Source: Kalaharituber pfeilii
Taxonomy: Eukaryota > Ascomycota > Pezizomycetes > Pezizales > Pezizaceae
Assembly: GCA_015179045.1 (NCBI GenBank)
Contig: WHUZ01000003.1
Span: forward strand, 1,612,001-1,676,000
DNA length: 64,000 nucleotides
Direction of reading: 5' to 3'
The translations under genes were made by a program, and so were the position numbers. Below, in pieces: positions 1-10,572 of this stretch; within the stretch, counting starts at the first letter, position 1; the number at the start of each line of letters is the position of its first letter. Below the pieces are notes generated by a model. The model worked only from the letters and a program-made list of their open reading frames with translations. It did not search any database and had not been told where the DNA came from.

Positions 1-186
1 CACCACCATCACCACCACTGAAACCAAAGTACTTAATTACTCCTCCATACCGGTGCTGCAACTTACATTTTGCTAATCGCTTCTCCCTCTCCCCTTCCTC
101 CCATCCCCAACTGGCACCAGTTTTTTCTTTGCACCTCCTTCTTCCCCCCGCGTTGAAAGCGTCCGTCTTATTTGTTTGCTACAGAC
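1..186. other. Downstream flank of the DHX35 gene
   Basis: No coding feature is seen. The top strand is rich in C, A and T and poor in G. It is the expected 3' untranslated and flanking sequence of the leftward helicase gene. Confidence 0.5.
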
Positions 187-2634
187 TTACAACGTATGTC
201 CACCTCCTTTCACCTGATAAAACCCAGGCGCGCACTCCATCAACCAATCCTTCTTGACCGTCGTAAGCTGTGCAAAAAAAAAAAATTAACCAATCACACG
301 TTAGCATCTAGTCTACCTACTCCCCAAACATAACAATAACAAACATCTTTGCAAAAAAAAAAGGGGGGGGCTTTTTTTACTCACATCCTTAATAAACACC
401 TTCCTCCCCGTCTCCACCACCTCATTAAACACAACCCAATCCACCCTCCTATTGAACAACACACTACTTGGGTGCGCCCACATGTGCAGTCCGCCACCCC
501 CAACGCTCAAAAACGTTCCATCCGGCTGCATCCTCGCCGCATTCGAAAAGTATCCTGACGTAATACACCTCCGTATCCTCTCCTGCATCTCCATCTTCTC
601 CACGTCGTCCTTCATCCCTCCTTTCGGCCCCTTGAGCTCAAACCGGTCCAAGTACCGCTTCAGCTGGGCCCTCACGGACACGGCTTTCATCAGGGACTGG
701 TAGTTGAAGAAGTGTTGTCTTGCCCACTGGGGGGACTGCTTCCCGTTGGTCACGAAGCCGTGGTAGATGTTGAGAAGCGTCAAGTGGTCGCCTTCCGCCG
801 CTGTGAACTTGCGCCGCGCGGTCTCGGCGGGCTTCTTGGTGTCCTCGTGGCTGACGTAGATAGGTTGCGCAGTAAGCATGGCGGCAATTGAGAGGATTTG
901 CTCCGTGCAGAGGTAGTTTGCCGAGTTGAGAAGGACCTTGCCGAGCATTGGAGGGACAGGGAGTTCGGCGAGGCGGTATCCAAGCGGTTTGGTGAGGCGA
1001 GCGTAGTCGTCCAATGCTCCCAAGGAGTAAAGCAACTCCAAACCCCTGCTCGCCAGCTCTGCTGGCGGGTTCGTGAGGAAGTCGAATCGGACGATGTTGT
1101 CGATACCCAGCGCTTTTAGCTGCAAGATCACCGGCGCAAGGTTACTCCTCTGGACCTCGGGAACGCTAGTTTCCTTCAGACCCTTGAATGCTTCTTCTGT
1201 ATACAACCGGTAACATTTTCCAGGCTTAGTCCGTCCCGCTCGTCCCGCTCTCTGTATTGCGCTAGCCTGGGAGACTCCTGTGGCGGTAAGGGTCTCAATG
1301 CCAGTGTAAGGGTTGTAAGCACGGATTTTGACAAAGCCAGAGTCAATAACGAAGACGATACCGTCAATTGTGACCGACGCTTCAGCGATGTTGGTTGAGA
1401 CAATGACCTTGCGAGCGTTGGCGGGCTCGGCAGGTTCGAATACGGCCATTTGTTGCACTGTACTTAGGCCAGCGTATAGGGGAAGAGGGATAAGTTTAGC
1501 AGAGGTAGGGTGCATCGTTGCAGCACGCTCATAGATTGCAGAAATGCAGGTCTCGATCTCCTCGCGGCCGGTGAGGAAGACTAGGATATCGCCATCTCCT
1601 TCCTGCAGAAAACATCAGCAATTTAGAACATATAATGACTCGGAGAAGTGGGATGCACCTTTAGGTGGATATCAAACACGGTCTGCACCGCCTTCTCTAC
1701 ATAGTCATCCGTCGGTGCCTCCAAATAATGTATATCCACCGGAAACATCCTCCCCTCCAAACTAATCACCCTCGCAACCTCCTGCTTCTGATTCAACCTT
1801 GTCAGATCCTTCTTCTCCTCCGCTATCCCTGGGATGACTCTGATATCCTTCATATCCTTGAACACCTGCTGTAGATCTTTCTCCTTCTTCTTATCATCCT
1901 CATCTGTCTCGACGAAGAATTTGACAAATTCCTCGGCTTGCAGGGTTGCGCTGGAGACGATGATGCGGAGGTCCTTTCGCTTGCGCCTGATCTTCTTGAG
2001 AATGCCAAGAAGGACGTCTGTAGAGAGGCTCCGCTCGTGGGCTTCGTCGACCATGATGACACTGTATCGGGTCAGAAGAGGGTCGACCAGGACTTCTCGG
2101 AGAAGAAGGCCATCGGTAAGGTATTTGACGACGGTGCGTGGGGAGGTCATGTCCTCAAAGCGGATCGAGTAACCGACCTTGAGGGCTCGTTAGGTGCGCC
2201 GTTCACATTGTAATTGTAAAAGAGATGAATGGTGATCCGGTCACGTACCTCTTCTCCCAATCGCACCCCCATCTCCTCCGCTACTCTCGCTGCGACTGTC
2301 GTAGCAGCTACTCTCCTCGGCTTCACTGGTAATTAGCATCCGTTCGCCCTTGCCGTCGCAAGTCGCGTAAAAGCCAACGCGCAGCCGTTGATCCACATAC
2401 CTGCGTGCAAGCAATCACCTTGCCATCCTTCGTCCATCCCGCTTCATGCAAAAACTGCGGAATCTGCGTCGTCTTCCCTGACCCCGTCTGGCCGACCACA
2501 ATGGTAACAGGGTACTTCTCCACGAGATATAGAAGCGCTTGGCGATGTCGAGCGATAGGGAGTAGCGCCGAGGGCTTGTAGGGCGCGGGAATGACGTTGA
2601 TGTCGCTGCCCCCGTATTCGCTGGCAGCCGCCAT
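187..2634 (-). CDS. DHX35: DEAH-box RNA helicase, DHX35 type
   Basis: ATP-dependent RNA helicase of the DEAH/DExH family, closest in layout to DHX35, a nuclear protein associated with the spliceosome. Model: complement(join(187..267,385..1602,1659..2177,2249..2320,2401..2634)), which sums to 707 aa, close to human DHX35 (about 700). Visible motifs in order: Walker A GQTGSGKTTQIPQ (motif I), TQPRRVAA (Ia), VDEAHERS (II, DEAH), SSATLQAEEF (III), VSTNIAEASVTIDG (V), QRAGRAGRTKPGKCYRLY (VI), then the winged-helix, ratchet and OB-fold region. All four introns have canonical ends, and the short last exon restores the conserved end WLMECAPGFYQ. There is no long N-terminal extension or S1 domain, which argues against Prp22, Prp16 or Prp2. 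The start is the only in-frame ATG before the P-loop domain. No break is seen. The DHX35 assignment over other small DEAH helicases rests on motif wording and length. Confidence 0.93.
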
Positions 2635-3629
2635 GTTTTTCGCGAGGGGTGTGCGGATATTGGCTGAGATGGCGGGTGGGGGGGGAAGTTGGTGAGTTAC
2701 AGCTTATGCACCTCGGCTACTATGTTATTGGGGACAGGCTCGAGAGAGGGTGGAGGTGGCTAAGATCAAGTATTGATGCGGGTAGCTGCTCAGTACTTAA
2801 TTGTTGTGCTAAGAGATCTTGGGGGATCCGCGCGTGTGCACTGGGTGAGCAAACGGGCGGGCTGGATGAGGCATGGGGTGGGGGGGGAAGGGAGGGGGTA
2901 CGAGGGAGGGCAGCGAGAGACGAGCGCGCGCAGATCTGCGCCAAATACGAGGCGGCAGCCGCGATGATTGGTGCGGGCTGCAATACCCCCGAGCGTTTTC
3001 TACTCGAGATCATCGACTCTCTTTTATTGTTTTGCTTTCTAGTTATTCTGCTGGGCAGAATCGCGTGCTGTGCGCATCTAGGCGATGGCTGCAATGGGCG
3101 AAGTCTCATCTAGATGCGATCATCTCGCATCGCCGCGCTCACCACGCAGCGAGCAATCAGCTTCAAGCATCTCAGTGCGCGCATTGCGCAGGCTGTGTCC
3201 TCTCGCAGCCCTGCGGTGGCCGGCAACGAGGCTGATCTGATAGAGGCCTGGCTTGGCACGCGAGCTGGATCTTATCTCATCTAATCTGGCTCCTGTGAGC
3301 CTAGTTGCACTCCCGCTATGCATGTGGTGCAATGTAGCAATGAGTGGGCATGAGCAATAGAGCTCCCCCACGTTTCATTCAAATACCCTGGAACTGGCAT
3401 CAATATCCACAATCAGCCAACCAGGTTACTGCCAGCGATTCTCTTGAGCGACTTCAACTCCTCGCCCCGCACGTAATTGATACCCCACCGCAGACAGTAA
3501 ACTACATATGACCCCCAGAGCAAGCGAGCAAAAACAGCACACCCACACCGCCCTTCCATCTCCCGAAATCTGCCTCACCCGCTCCCCAAAGCCTTGCCGG
3601 CTATCGCCAAGATATCATAGGCTGCTACC
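2635..3629. promoter_or_regulatory. Divergent intergenic region between DHX35 and RQC1
   Basis: About 1 kb between two divergent starts, so it should hold both promoters. It contains a G-rich segment (2870-2930) and mixed sequence after it. Several short open frames overlap here on both strands, but none shows family motifs or splice signals. No clear TATA box was identified. Confidence 0.5.
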
Positions 3630-6286
3630 ATGTCCTCCCGCGCCGTCCGCAAAGCGCTCAGGCAGCGCGAACTCGAGGAGGCGCAAGCGAAACTTGCCTC
3701 CTTCGGTCACGCACCATTCAAAACATCCACCACGACTGACCATGACGATGCAGAGGTGGAGGAGGAGTCAGATCATGAAGTTGAAAGCAGAGCAAAGCCA
3801 AATCTATTTGCGATGCTGAGTGCGGCGGGGCGGAATGATGAGGATGGGAAACAGGAGGACGAAGAGGACGAGGAGGAGGAATCGAAGACAGAAACAACGC
3901 AAAAGGTAGTGAAAGCCAGTTCGTCAAAAAAGTCCAAGAAGAAGAAGAACAAGAAGAAAAAGTCCAGCACCGCAGCTGACTCCCCGCACCTTTACCGCCC
4001 GCCGGGGAAGAAGACGAAATTGACCGCGCCCTCCGCGCCCTCAATATTCGTCCCACACCATCCCCGCTCCGATAAACGCCGCTCTGCAAGACGAAGCCGT
4101 CGACAAAGACCTCATAGACTTCCTGAAAATCGATCCAAAGAGCTTAGATGCGGCACAGGAGATGCGGCGATTATTTGGGCGAGCGGCAATGAATGATTCT
4201 ACAGATGACGGTGGTGGTGGTGGTGGTGGTGGTGGTGGTGGTGGTGGAGGTGGTGGTGGTGGAGGAGGTGGTGGTGGCGGTGCTGGTGCTGGTGGTGGTG
4301 GTGGTGCTGGTGCTGGTGGTGGTGGAGGTAGAGGCGGCAGACAAGCGAGGAGGATGGCAGGGAGGGGTGGAGTGGGCGGCCTGGGGGGTTGGGAGGAAGA
4401 GCCGAAAGGGGAATGATGTTGAAGAGGAATATATTTGCGCAGGCGAAGGCAGGGTGGCCGAGGGCAGGGAGTGGGGGATTGTCGATGACGCTGGTGGGGG
4501 AGGGGCAGAGTGAGTGTTAGGTTTGTCTATTTGGATCATGGGGATGGTGTTAATTATTGCGGGCAAAATAGATGGGACGGAATTTAAGTTCCAGCACTCG
4601 CCAGCCTACCAAGACGTCCAGCGGCAATTCATGATGTGTGTTCTGTCTATGGGTACGTACTTTCCCCATATCTCTTCAGCCGTCTCACTACTCTGGCATC
4701 CAAGTGCTTACCCTGAACTCTCCACAGACCCTAACCGTATGATATCCCTTCTCCACCACAACCCTTACCACATCTCGACCCTCCTTCAAGTCTCCGAAAT
4801 TTGGACCCACCAACGCGACCACACCCTCGCCGGCGACCTGTTGGAGCGGGCCCTCTTTGCCTTCGGCCGTAGCACGCATTCCACATTCGTCTTCCTCCTC
4901 TCCCCACCTTCTAACCCCAACTCCATTTCCCTCGCAACACTCAACCATCCCTACCTCTCCTTCCGCCACTTTACCAACCGCGAACTCTTTCTCTCCATCT
5001 GGCGCTACATCCACAACCTCACAATGCGTGGCACGTTCCGTGCGGCCGCCTCCTACGCTCGTCTTCTATACAGTCTGGACTGGAGGCGCGATCCGTACGC
5101 CATGGTCTTAGCCCTAGATTACCTCCTCCTCAAAGCCCACCAGCCACAGCACGTATTGACGCTCGCGCACGCAAAGAGGTGGGAAAAGAGACATAATATG
5201 ATACCAGGAATAGGCTATAGCGTTGCGCTGGCGTATATGCAAATCGAGGAGGACAAACACGGCGGGAGAGGAGGAGAATTTATATTGGCGAGGGAATACT
5301 TGGCCAAAGCGCTCCGCAAAGCACCATGGGTCGCTGCGCGCCTATGGCAGGTTCTAGATATCGAGGAGAAGATGGGGAAACGGATACCGAGTGGGTTGTG
5401 GGGGCGGACAGCGCCAGATACCCTCTCGAACTTACTTACAGAAATATATGTGGAGCGAATGAGGGAACTATGGGGAGCCGCCGACGCGATGAAGATTCTA
5501 GTCGAGACCGCGGAGATTGTTCGGGTGGCCCCGCCGCCGCTGGTGAACGTGGGAGAGGTCCACAAGGAAAGTTTAGGCGAAGAATGGCAAAACTGGGGCG
5601 AAGGCGAGGAGATGGTTGACGAGATACCGGGGAATGTAGCGCGGCATGTAATATTGATGGACGTGCCGGGCATCACGGCGGGGTTGACGAGGGGATGGAA
5701 GGAGAGGGTGGGGATGGTATATGATCCGGTGGCCCCGAAAGACGCGATCTGGGAGTATGATATGTTGGTTGGGGTGAGAGAGGCTATGCATCAGAGGGCC
5801 GCGGAGGCAGGGCAGGGTGGGGAAGGTGCGGATGGTATAGTAGCAGGAGCAGCGGCGATGGCGATTGAGTTTTTGAGGTCGCTGTTGCCATGGACGGCGG
5901 CTCCGGCAGGTGAAGGGGGACAACAAGGAGCTGGCGGGGATACGGGAAATGCAGGGGATAGAAGGGAGCAGTATGCGCCGGATTGGACCGCGGTTGGGGA
6001 GGTGCTCGGTGTGGAGAGAGCGAGGAGGATGAGGGAGTTGATTGAGGGGAGGGAGGGAGGTGGTGGTGGCGGCGGAGAAGGTGGTGGGGGTGGGGGCGGA
6101 GAAAGTGGTGGAGGTGGGGAAGGTGGAGGGGATGGTGTGGGTGAGGCAGATGGGAATGGAAACGGGCCACCGACAGGAGCGGAGGAGGGGGAGACGCTGG
6201 AGTTTGTGAGGGAGGTGGCTATGGCGTTGGTGGGTGAGGCTGGAGAAGAAGAGGTGGGGTGGTGGGAAGATGAGGAGGAGGAATGA
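3630..6286 (+). CDS. RQC1: Rqc1/TCF25 family, ribosome quality control subunit (frame broken three times)
   Basis: Homologue of yeast Rqc1 and vertebrate TCF25/NULP1. Rqc1 acts with Ltn1, Rqc2 and Cdc48 on stalled 60S subunits and supports ubiquitin-dependent clearance of nascent chains. Model: join(3630..4509,4572..4652,4728..6286). The N-terminus (MSSRAVRKALRQRELE) is followed by acidic and lysine-rich stretches, the short conserved EEDEIDRALRALNI element, a low-complexity Gly run, RNIFAQAKAGWPRAGSGG, and the TCF25 domain (AYQDVQRQF, DPNRMISLLHHNPYHISTLLQ, GDLLERALFAFGR, LDYLLLKA). The C-terminus is Gly/Glu-rich and ends WWEDEEEE. Three single-base frame breaks lie in exon 1, near 4003-4008 (G4 run), 4061-4066 (C4 run) and 4382-4391 (G6 run). 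Inserting one base of the same kind into each run restores the conserved reading. I therefore treat this as a functional gene with consensus errors, although a pseudogene cannot be excluded. Confidence 0.9.
4210..4329 (+). repeat. (GGT)n-type trinucleotide repeat coding for polyglycine
   Basis: A nearly pure GGT/GGA/GGC triplet tract inside exon 1 of RQC1. It encodes roughly 35-40 glycines with a few alanines and falls in the part of TCF25 proteins that is normally low-complexity. It should be length-variable and hard to sequence. Confidence 0.9.
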
Positions 6287-6663
6287 GAAATGAGCGGCAA
6301 GGGGAGGGGAAAATGATGATGGTACATATGTGATCTGAAGGGGATTAATGGCTACTCAGAAATCAGCATTTGGATATTTTTTGTAAAGGAAAGAATAATG
6401 ATTACGGGGCATGAGATTATGTTTTTACTGGTTTCTTGGTGGTATATATAATAGAACAAACAAAGTGTTGCTTGATTAATGTGTAAAAAAAAAAAGTGCT
6501 TTGTACTAGCAGTAATTAGTAGATGGTCTTTCTGTTGTACTGCCAGGGTGTTAGTGACAAGCTTCATGGAAGGTCGGGTATGAGACGTTACCCTGAACAT
6601 GTCATTAACTTCGTATCCAACGCATTACGTACTTCATACATATAAACATCCCCTCGCAAACCA
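6287..6663. other. Convergent intergenic spacer
   Basis: AT-rich spacer between the stop codons of RQC1 (+) and the Oca-like gene (-). It includes a short A run near 6484-6495. It should contain both 3' ends. No gene is seen. Confidence 0.5.
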
Positions 6664-7492
6664 CTACCCTGCCGCAATCTGCGGCCTCAAATCCCTCACC
6701 GCTTCACCGCCCCACATCTCCTCCTCCCCTTCTCCCTCCTCATCGTCCCCCTCCCCAATCACCTCTACCACTTCCTCACACGCATACCTCCCTCTTCCGC
6801 CCCCGCCTGCTTCGCCCCAGAAGAAGCTCCTGTACTCCAACACCGCCACTGTTAAGTTCCACTTCATTACCCCTCTCCTAATGACTCCCGCGCAAAAGAC
6901 GCCGACTGGATCCACTATGAGCACCGGCCGGTACTTTGGGGCGAGGTATTGGAGCGCGGAATGGACCGCTTGGCGCCAGGCGGGGTCCTGTGAGATGGGG
7001 AGGTGCGAGGAGAAGGAGGAGGTTGATTGTGGGACGGGGGAGGGGAGCGTCCAGAGGGCGTGGTGGATTAGGTGTGGGATTTGAAGGGTCTGGCGGAGGT
7101 GGGGGAGGGGCGGGCGCGGCTTTTCGACGGTGAGGGTGAGGAGGGTGGTGAGGTTTAGACTGTGAGGAGGAGAAGGGTTAGTGGAGGAGCTTTGATAGGG
7201 GGATGGAGACTGACGTCCGGAGAAAGTCCTTTGAGGAGTAGTCGATTGAGGTGCAGCGGTAGATGCCGTCGTGGATGATGGCGAAGAGTTCCGGAGGGTA
7301 GAGGGTCGGGATGCCGTCGTCAGAGAGGTGGAGAGGGAGTGGAGGCTGAGGGGCGGGGATAGGTGTGACGGATTGCTGAGGCCGGGACTGGGATGGTTCC
7401 TGGTCGTCGCGCGAGTCGGCGGGCTGTGGGGATGTTGGTCTGAGCGGAGGTGGAGCAGGCTGAGGAGGTAAGTGGGGCGGCTCGGGCGCCAT
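6664..7492 (-). CDS. Oca/Siw14-family tyrosine phosphatase-like protein, probable pseudophosphatase
   Basis: Model: complement(join(6664..7159,7215..7492)), 257 aa. Residues 1-55 are Pro/Gln-rich. From about residue 56 the sequence follows the Siw14/Oca fold: IPTLYPPELFAIIHDGIYRC, KDFLRTLNLTTLLTLTVEKP, AVHSALQYLA, PVLIVDP, and the C-terminal helix KWNLTVAVLEYRSF. Active members carry an HCX5R P-loop after VLI. Here that site reads IVDPVGVFCAGVIRRG, with Asp176 where the nucleophilic Cys is expected and about three residues missing. The protein is therefore unlikely to hydrolyse phosphotyrosine or inositol pyrophosphate. Yeast Oca proteins form a complex with Siw14, and a non-catalytic subunit role fits by inference. 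The 55-bp intron (GTCAGT donor) joins two open segments in frame. The acidic C-terminal tail is low-complexity. Which Oca paralogue it matches is uncertain. Confidence 0.75.
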
Positions 7493-8073
7493 AATTGATT
7501 GTTTGAATCTTGAGGAGAATGTAGTCTGAGGAGTCTGGGCAGCTGAGCCCGCGAGAGCTTTTCTTCGAGCTTCGTTCCAGCTTCAAAGCATTGGAGTTTT
7601 CTGTTATCGATAAGCATGATTAGATCCTGCGATTAGATGAGATAAGATTAGATATGGCCATGGACCCTGGGCCTTCGAGTCCACAGCCTGGGCGTGCGTC
7701 AAGCGGCAGGAAAATCAACAAATGAAAAATTGGGTGGGGGGAGTGGGGTAGTGGGGCGCGCATTGCTTGCGTCGGGGTGCGGGGGACGAGTAGGGGAAAG
7801 GATAGCTGCGTGAAATTCAAAAAAGAGAAAGAAAGGGCCAGAGGTCACGGAAATGGGGGCCGGGGGTTGAGAAAGCGGTTCCATTGCTAGTCTGCGGGCT
7901 TAGCTGCAACTGCCCCGAGGAGCCCCCCCACCGCTCGCGCGCTACCCCTCCCGCTCTCTCCTCTGGTTCCCCCCCCAATTTCTGCTGCTCCCCCTTCCTC
8001 CCTGCCCCGCTCACCGGCCGGTGCCTCCAAAAATGCACCCTTCCCTTCACCTCTCCCAACTCACCCGCCTACA
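7493..8073. promoter_or_regulatory. Divergent promoter region between the Oca-like gene and CCE1
   Basis: 580 bp between two divergent starts. The left part is G-rich and the right part (7910-8070) is strongly C-rich on the top strand. An open frame continuous with CCE1 extends leftward through this stretch to about 7806 but has no ATG, so I read it as 5' leader. Confidence 0.5.
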
Positions 8074-10427
8074 ATGTACCCACGCGCGTGCCTGCAGCTG
8101 GTGCACCTGACTCGGCCTCGACTCTACCTCAACTCCCCCAATTGCAAAAACACTCTCTACAGCCTCTGCCCCGAGTCCTCCTACGCTCTCGGCGAGCCGT
8201 CTCCACTCTCACATCAAGCATAGAATCTGATACTAGCACCGATCAGCCCCAAATCACACCCTCGGCTCTCTCCACCTCACTCAAGGCAAAGCAATTACGG
8301 CAGCTGGCAGTGTCGCTTGGGATAGCGACATTGGGAAGGAAAGAGACCCTTGCAGAAAATATATGCGAGACGCTGAAAACTACACGACTCACTGAGCCGT
8401 CCCCTCATGACAATGTAGACAAGGATGGAAACGGAGACGCAGATGGAACGAGGATTCTATCCATCGACATGGGCATCCGTAATCTTGCAATGTGTGTCCT
8501 GGAGGTACCACGGGAGCAATTATTGGCTTGCGAGCGCCAAGTAATGATAAAACGGGCGTCTAGCGGACGCCCGCAGAAGAACAGCTTAGTGGCAGCCATC
8601 CAACTCACCCCCAATATCCTCGCCTGGCAACGCATCTCCATTGGCGTCTCCCCCACAGCACCAACCTGCAACACCCAGCCCACCCACCTCGTTTATCTAC
8701 CCTTCCCATCATCTTCCGCCACCACTACCCTTTCACCTCCGAAAGAATCCTTCACTCCCGCAAGCTTCTCCTACCTTACCTACTCCCTATGCAAGCATCT
8801 CGTCACCGTGTACCGCCCCCACCAAATCCTCATCGAGTCTCAGCGTTTCCGTTCACACAGTGGTTCCGCGGTCCCAGAGTGGATATTGCGAGTCAATATG
8901 TTCGAAAGCATGCTTTGGGCGTGTCTGCGCTCTCTAGCGGAGGAAGGGGTATGGAGGAAATGCATTAGTGGGAGCACGCGAATAGATGTGGAAGATGTCA
9001 CTGGCGTGAATCCGTCGAAGGTGGTGGGTTTTTGGAAGAGGTGGGCCGAGGTGGAAGGGAAAGGCATTGGGAGGGGGTGGGGGAAGGCTGTAGGAGTGGG
9101 GGAGTCTAAGTCATATAGGGAGTCGAAAGCGTCGAAGACGATGTTGGTGGCCGAGTTTTTGGGGGCGGGGAAGCGAGCAGAGGAGCGGAAGAACAAGGCT
9201 CCGGCGCCGGTGGAAGGGTTGTTTAGGCTCGGTACGCAGGAGGCGGTAGATACGGCGGCGATGTTTCTGCCATTGGAGAAAGTGAAGCGGCGACGAATTG
9301 TTGAGCATGAGAATGTGGATGGGGAGGGCGAGGAGGTGGAGAAGAAGATGAAAAGGAGGAAAAAGGCGCCGCCAAAAGGGAAGTTAGATGATTTGGCGGA
9401 TTCCTTGTTACAGGGGTTGGCTTGGGTCAAGTGGGAGGAGATTAGGAGAAGAGTGATGCAAGGGGAGATGTGGGGAATCAAGGGTGTGACAGTGGTGGAG
9501 AAGAAGGCAAGAGTTAAGGTGAAAGTTGGAGACCAAAAGAGCAAAGTGGAGGAGAAGGTGGCAGGGAAGGGAAAGATAGGGCAGAAAGAAGTGATAGTTA
9601 GGGGGAGGCCGAGGAACGTGGTGTCGGTGGCGTCGGCGGTACAGGAAACGACTCCAGCACCGCAAGGGATACCAAGCAAGCGACCCCGTGGAAGGCCCAG
9701 GAACGTGGTGTCAGTGGCATCAGTGGTACAGGAAACGACTCCAGTACCGCAAGGCATACCAAGCAAGCGACCCCGTGGGAGGCCCAGGAACCCGCCCAGG
9801 AACCCTCCGGCGGTTGTTTGTGTGCAAGAGGATGTGAAAATCGTGGATGGGAGTGAAGCTCAGGGTAATGGGGACTTGGCCAACCTAGCGGCGGAACCGT
9901 CAGCTTCAATCCCGAAACCTGAATCACATATTAGCATGGAAGAAAACTTATCTCTAACCCGTAATTCGTTCTCAGATCCCTCTCCTAATTCACAGCAGTT
10001 GACGCCCCCGAATGCGAATATAAATATAACCCCACTTGCACAGCTTGAACAAACCGCACAAGGCGCCTCAATCTCAGTGACCTCCTCGACTACCATGACT
10101 ACGACCACAACCATAGGAGTAACGGTCTCTTCACCCTCTGCACTTCCCCTGCACCCAGCATCCTCTTTCCCTCTACCGACAGTGAGTACTGCAGGAGTGC
10201 ATACGCTTGCGCAGCCTAGTCCAACAACTTACTCAACAAAATCCATCAGCATATTACAGGGCCAACTCCTCAAAAATGAGAAGGAGAGCACAAAACTCCA
10301 AGGCTTCAACACGAACAGTCTTGTGCTGCCTCACAGCCTTCCTGTATCCGAGGTACCCATAGAAACCGTGGCACAACCTCGGAAGCGGGGGCGAGGGCGG
10401 CCGAGGCTTGCGCAGAATACTGTATAG
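8074..10427 (+). CDS. CCE1: Cce1/Ydc2-type mitochondrial Holliday junction resolvase with AT-hook tail
   Basis: Resolves four-way junctions in mitochondrial DNA. Proposed model: join(8074..8100,8163..10427), 763 aa. The main open frame has no ATG before the catalytic core, but a 9-codon first exon (MYPRACLQL) joined by a 62-bp GTGCAC...ACAG intron gives an Arg/Ser-rich mitochondrial presequence (PRVLLRSRRAVSTL). A SAP-like DNA-binding motif follows at about residues 45-80 (LKAKQLRQLAVSLGIATLG). The RNase H-fold core is visible: LSIDMGIRNLA (Asp111), LIESQRFRSHSG (Glu234) and KLDDLADSLLQGLAWV (Asp418, Asp419). Residues from about 440 on are an extension not found in the 258-aa S. pombe Ydc2 or 353-aa yeast Cce1. 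It is basic and then Ser/Thr/Pro-rich, with three GRPR-type AT-hooks plus a fourth at the extreme C-terminus (RKRGRGRPRL). The core call is firm. The first exon is inferred. Confidence 0.88.
9614..9790 (+). repeat. 87-bp in-frame tandem duplication (29-aa AT-hook unit)
   Basis: Two copies of an 87-bp unit begin at 9614 and 9701. They encode RNVVSVAS.VQETTP.PQG followed by IPSKRPRGRP. The copies differ at only a few bases, so the duplication is recent. A partial third unit (RNPPRNPP) follows. Confidence 0.9.
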
Positions 10428-10536
10428 CAAAAGCCATTTAGAACTTGATTCTTTGATTCTTTGTATCCCCCCCCGCCCAGTTCTATCAACTGAGCTAGGG
10501 TAAGGCACGAAAAATACATAATCTGGTACGAGAATA

Positions 10537-10572
<36 letters not shown>

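Noticed and set aside
4510..4571. Alternative reading through the RQC1 intron as coding sequence
   Set aside because: It contains an in-frame stop directly after GTGAGT, and splicing to 4572 restores the conserved EFKFQHSPAYQDVQRQF reading.
7806..8073. In-frame upstream extension of CCE1
   Set aside because: There is no ATG in the extension and the composition is that of a C-rich leader. A short first exon explains the start better.
8840..9766. Long open frame antisense to CCE1
   Set aside because: It is a mirror of the biased codon usage of CCE1. The sense frame carries the catalytic motifs.
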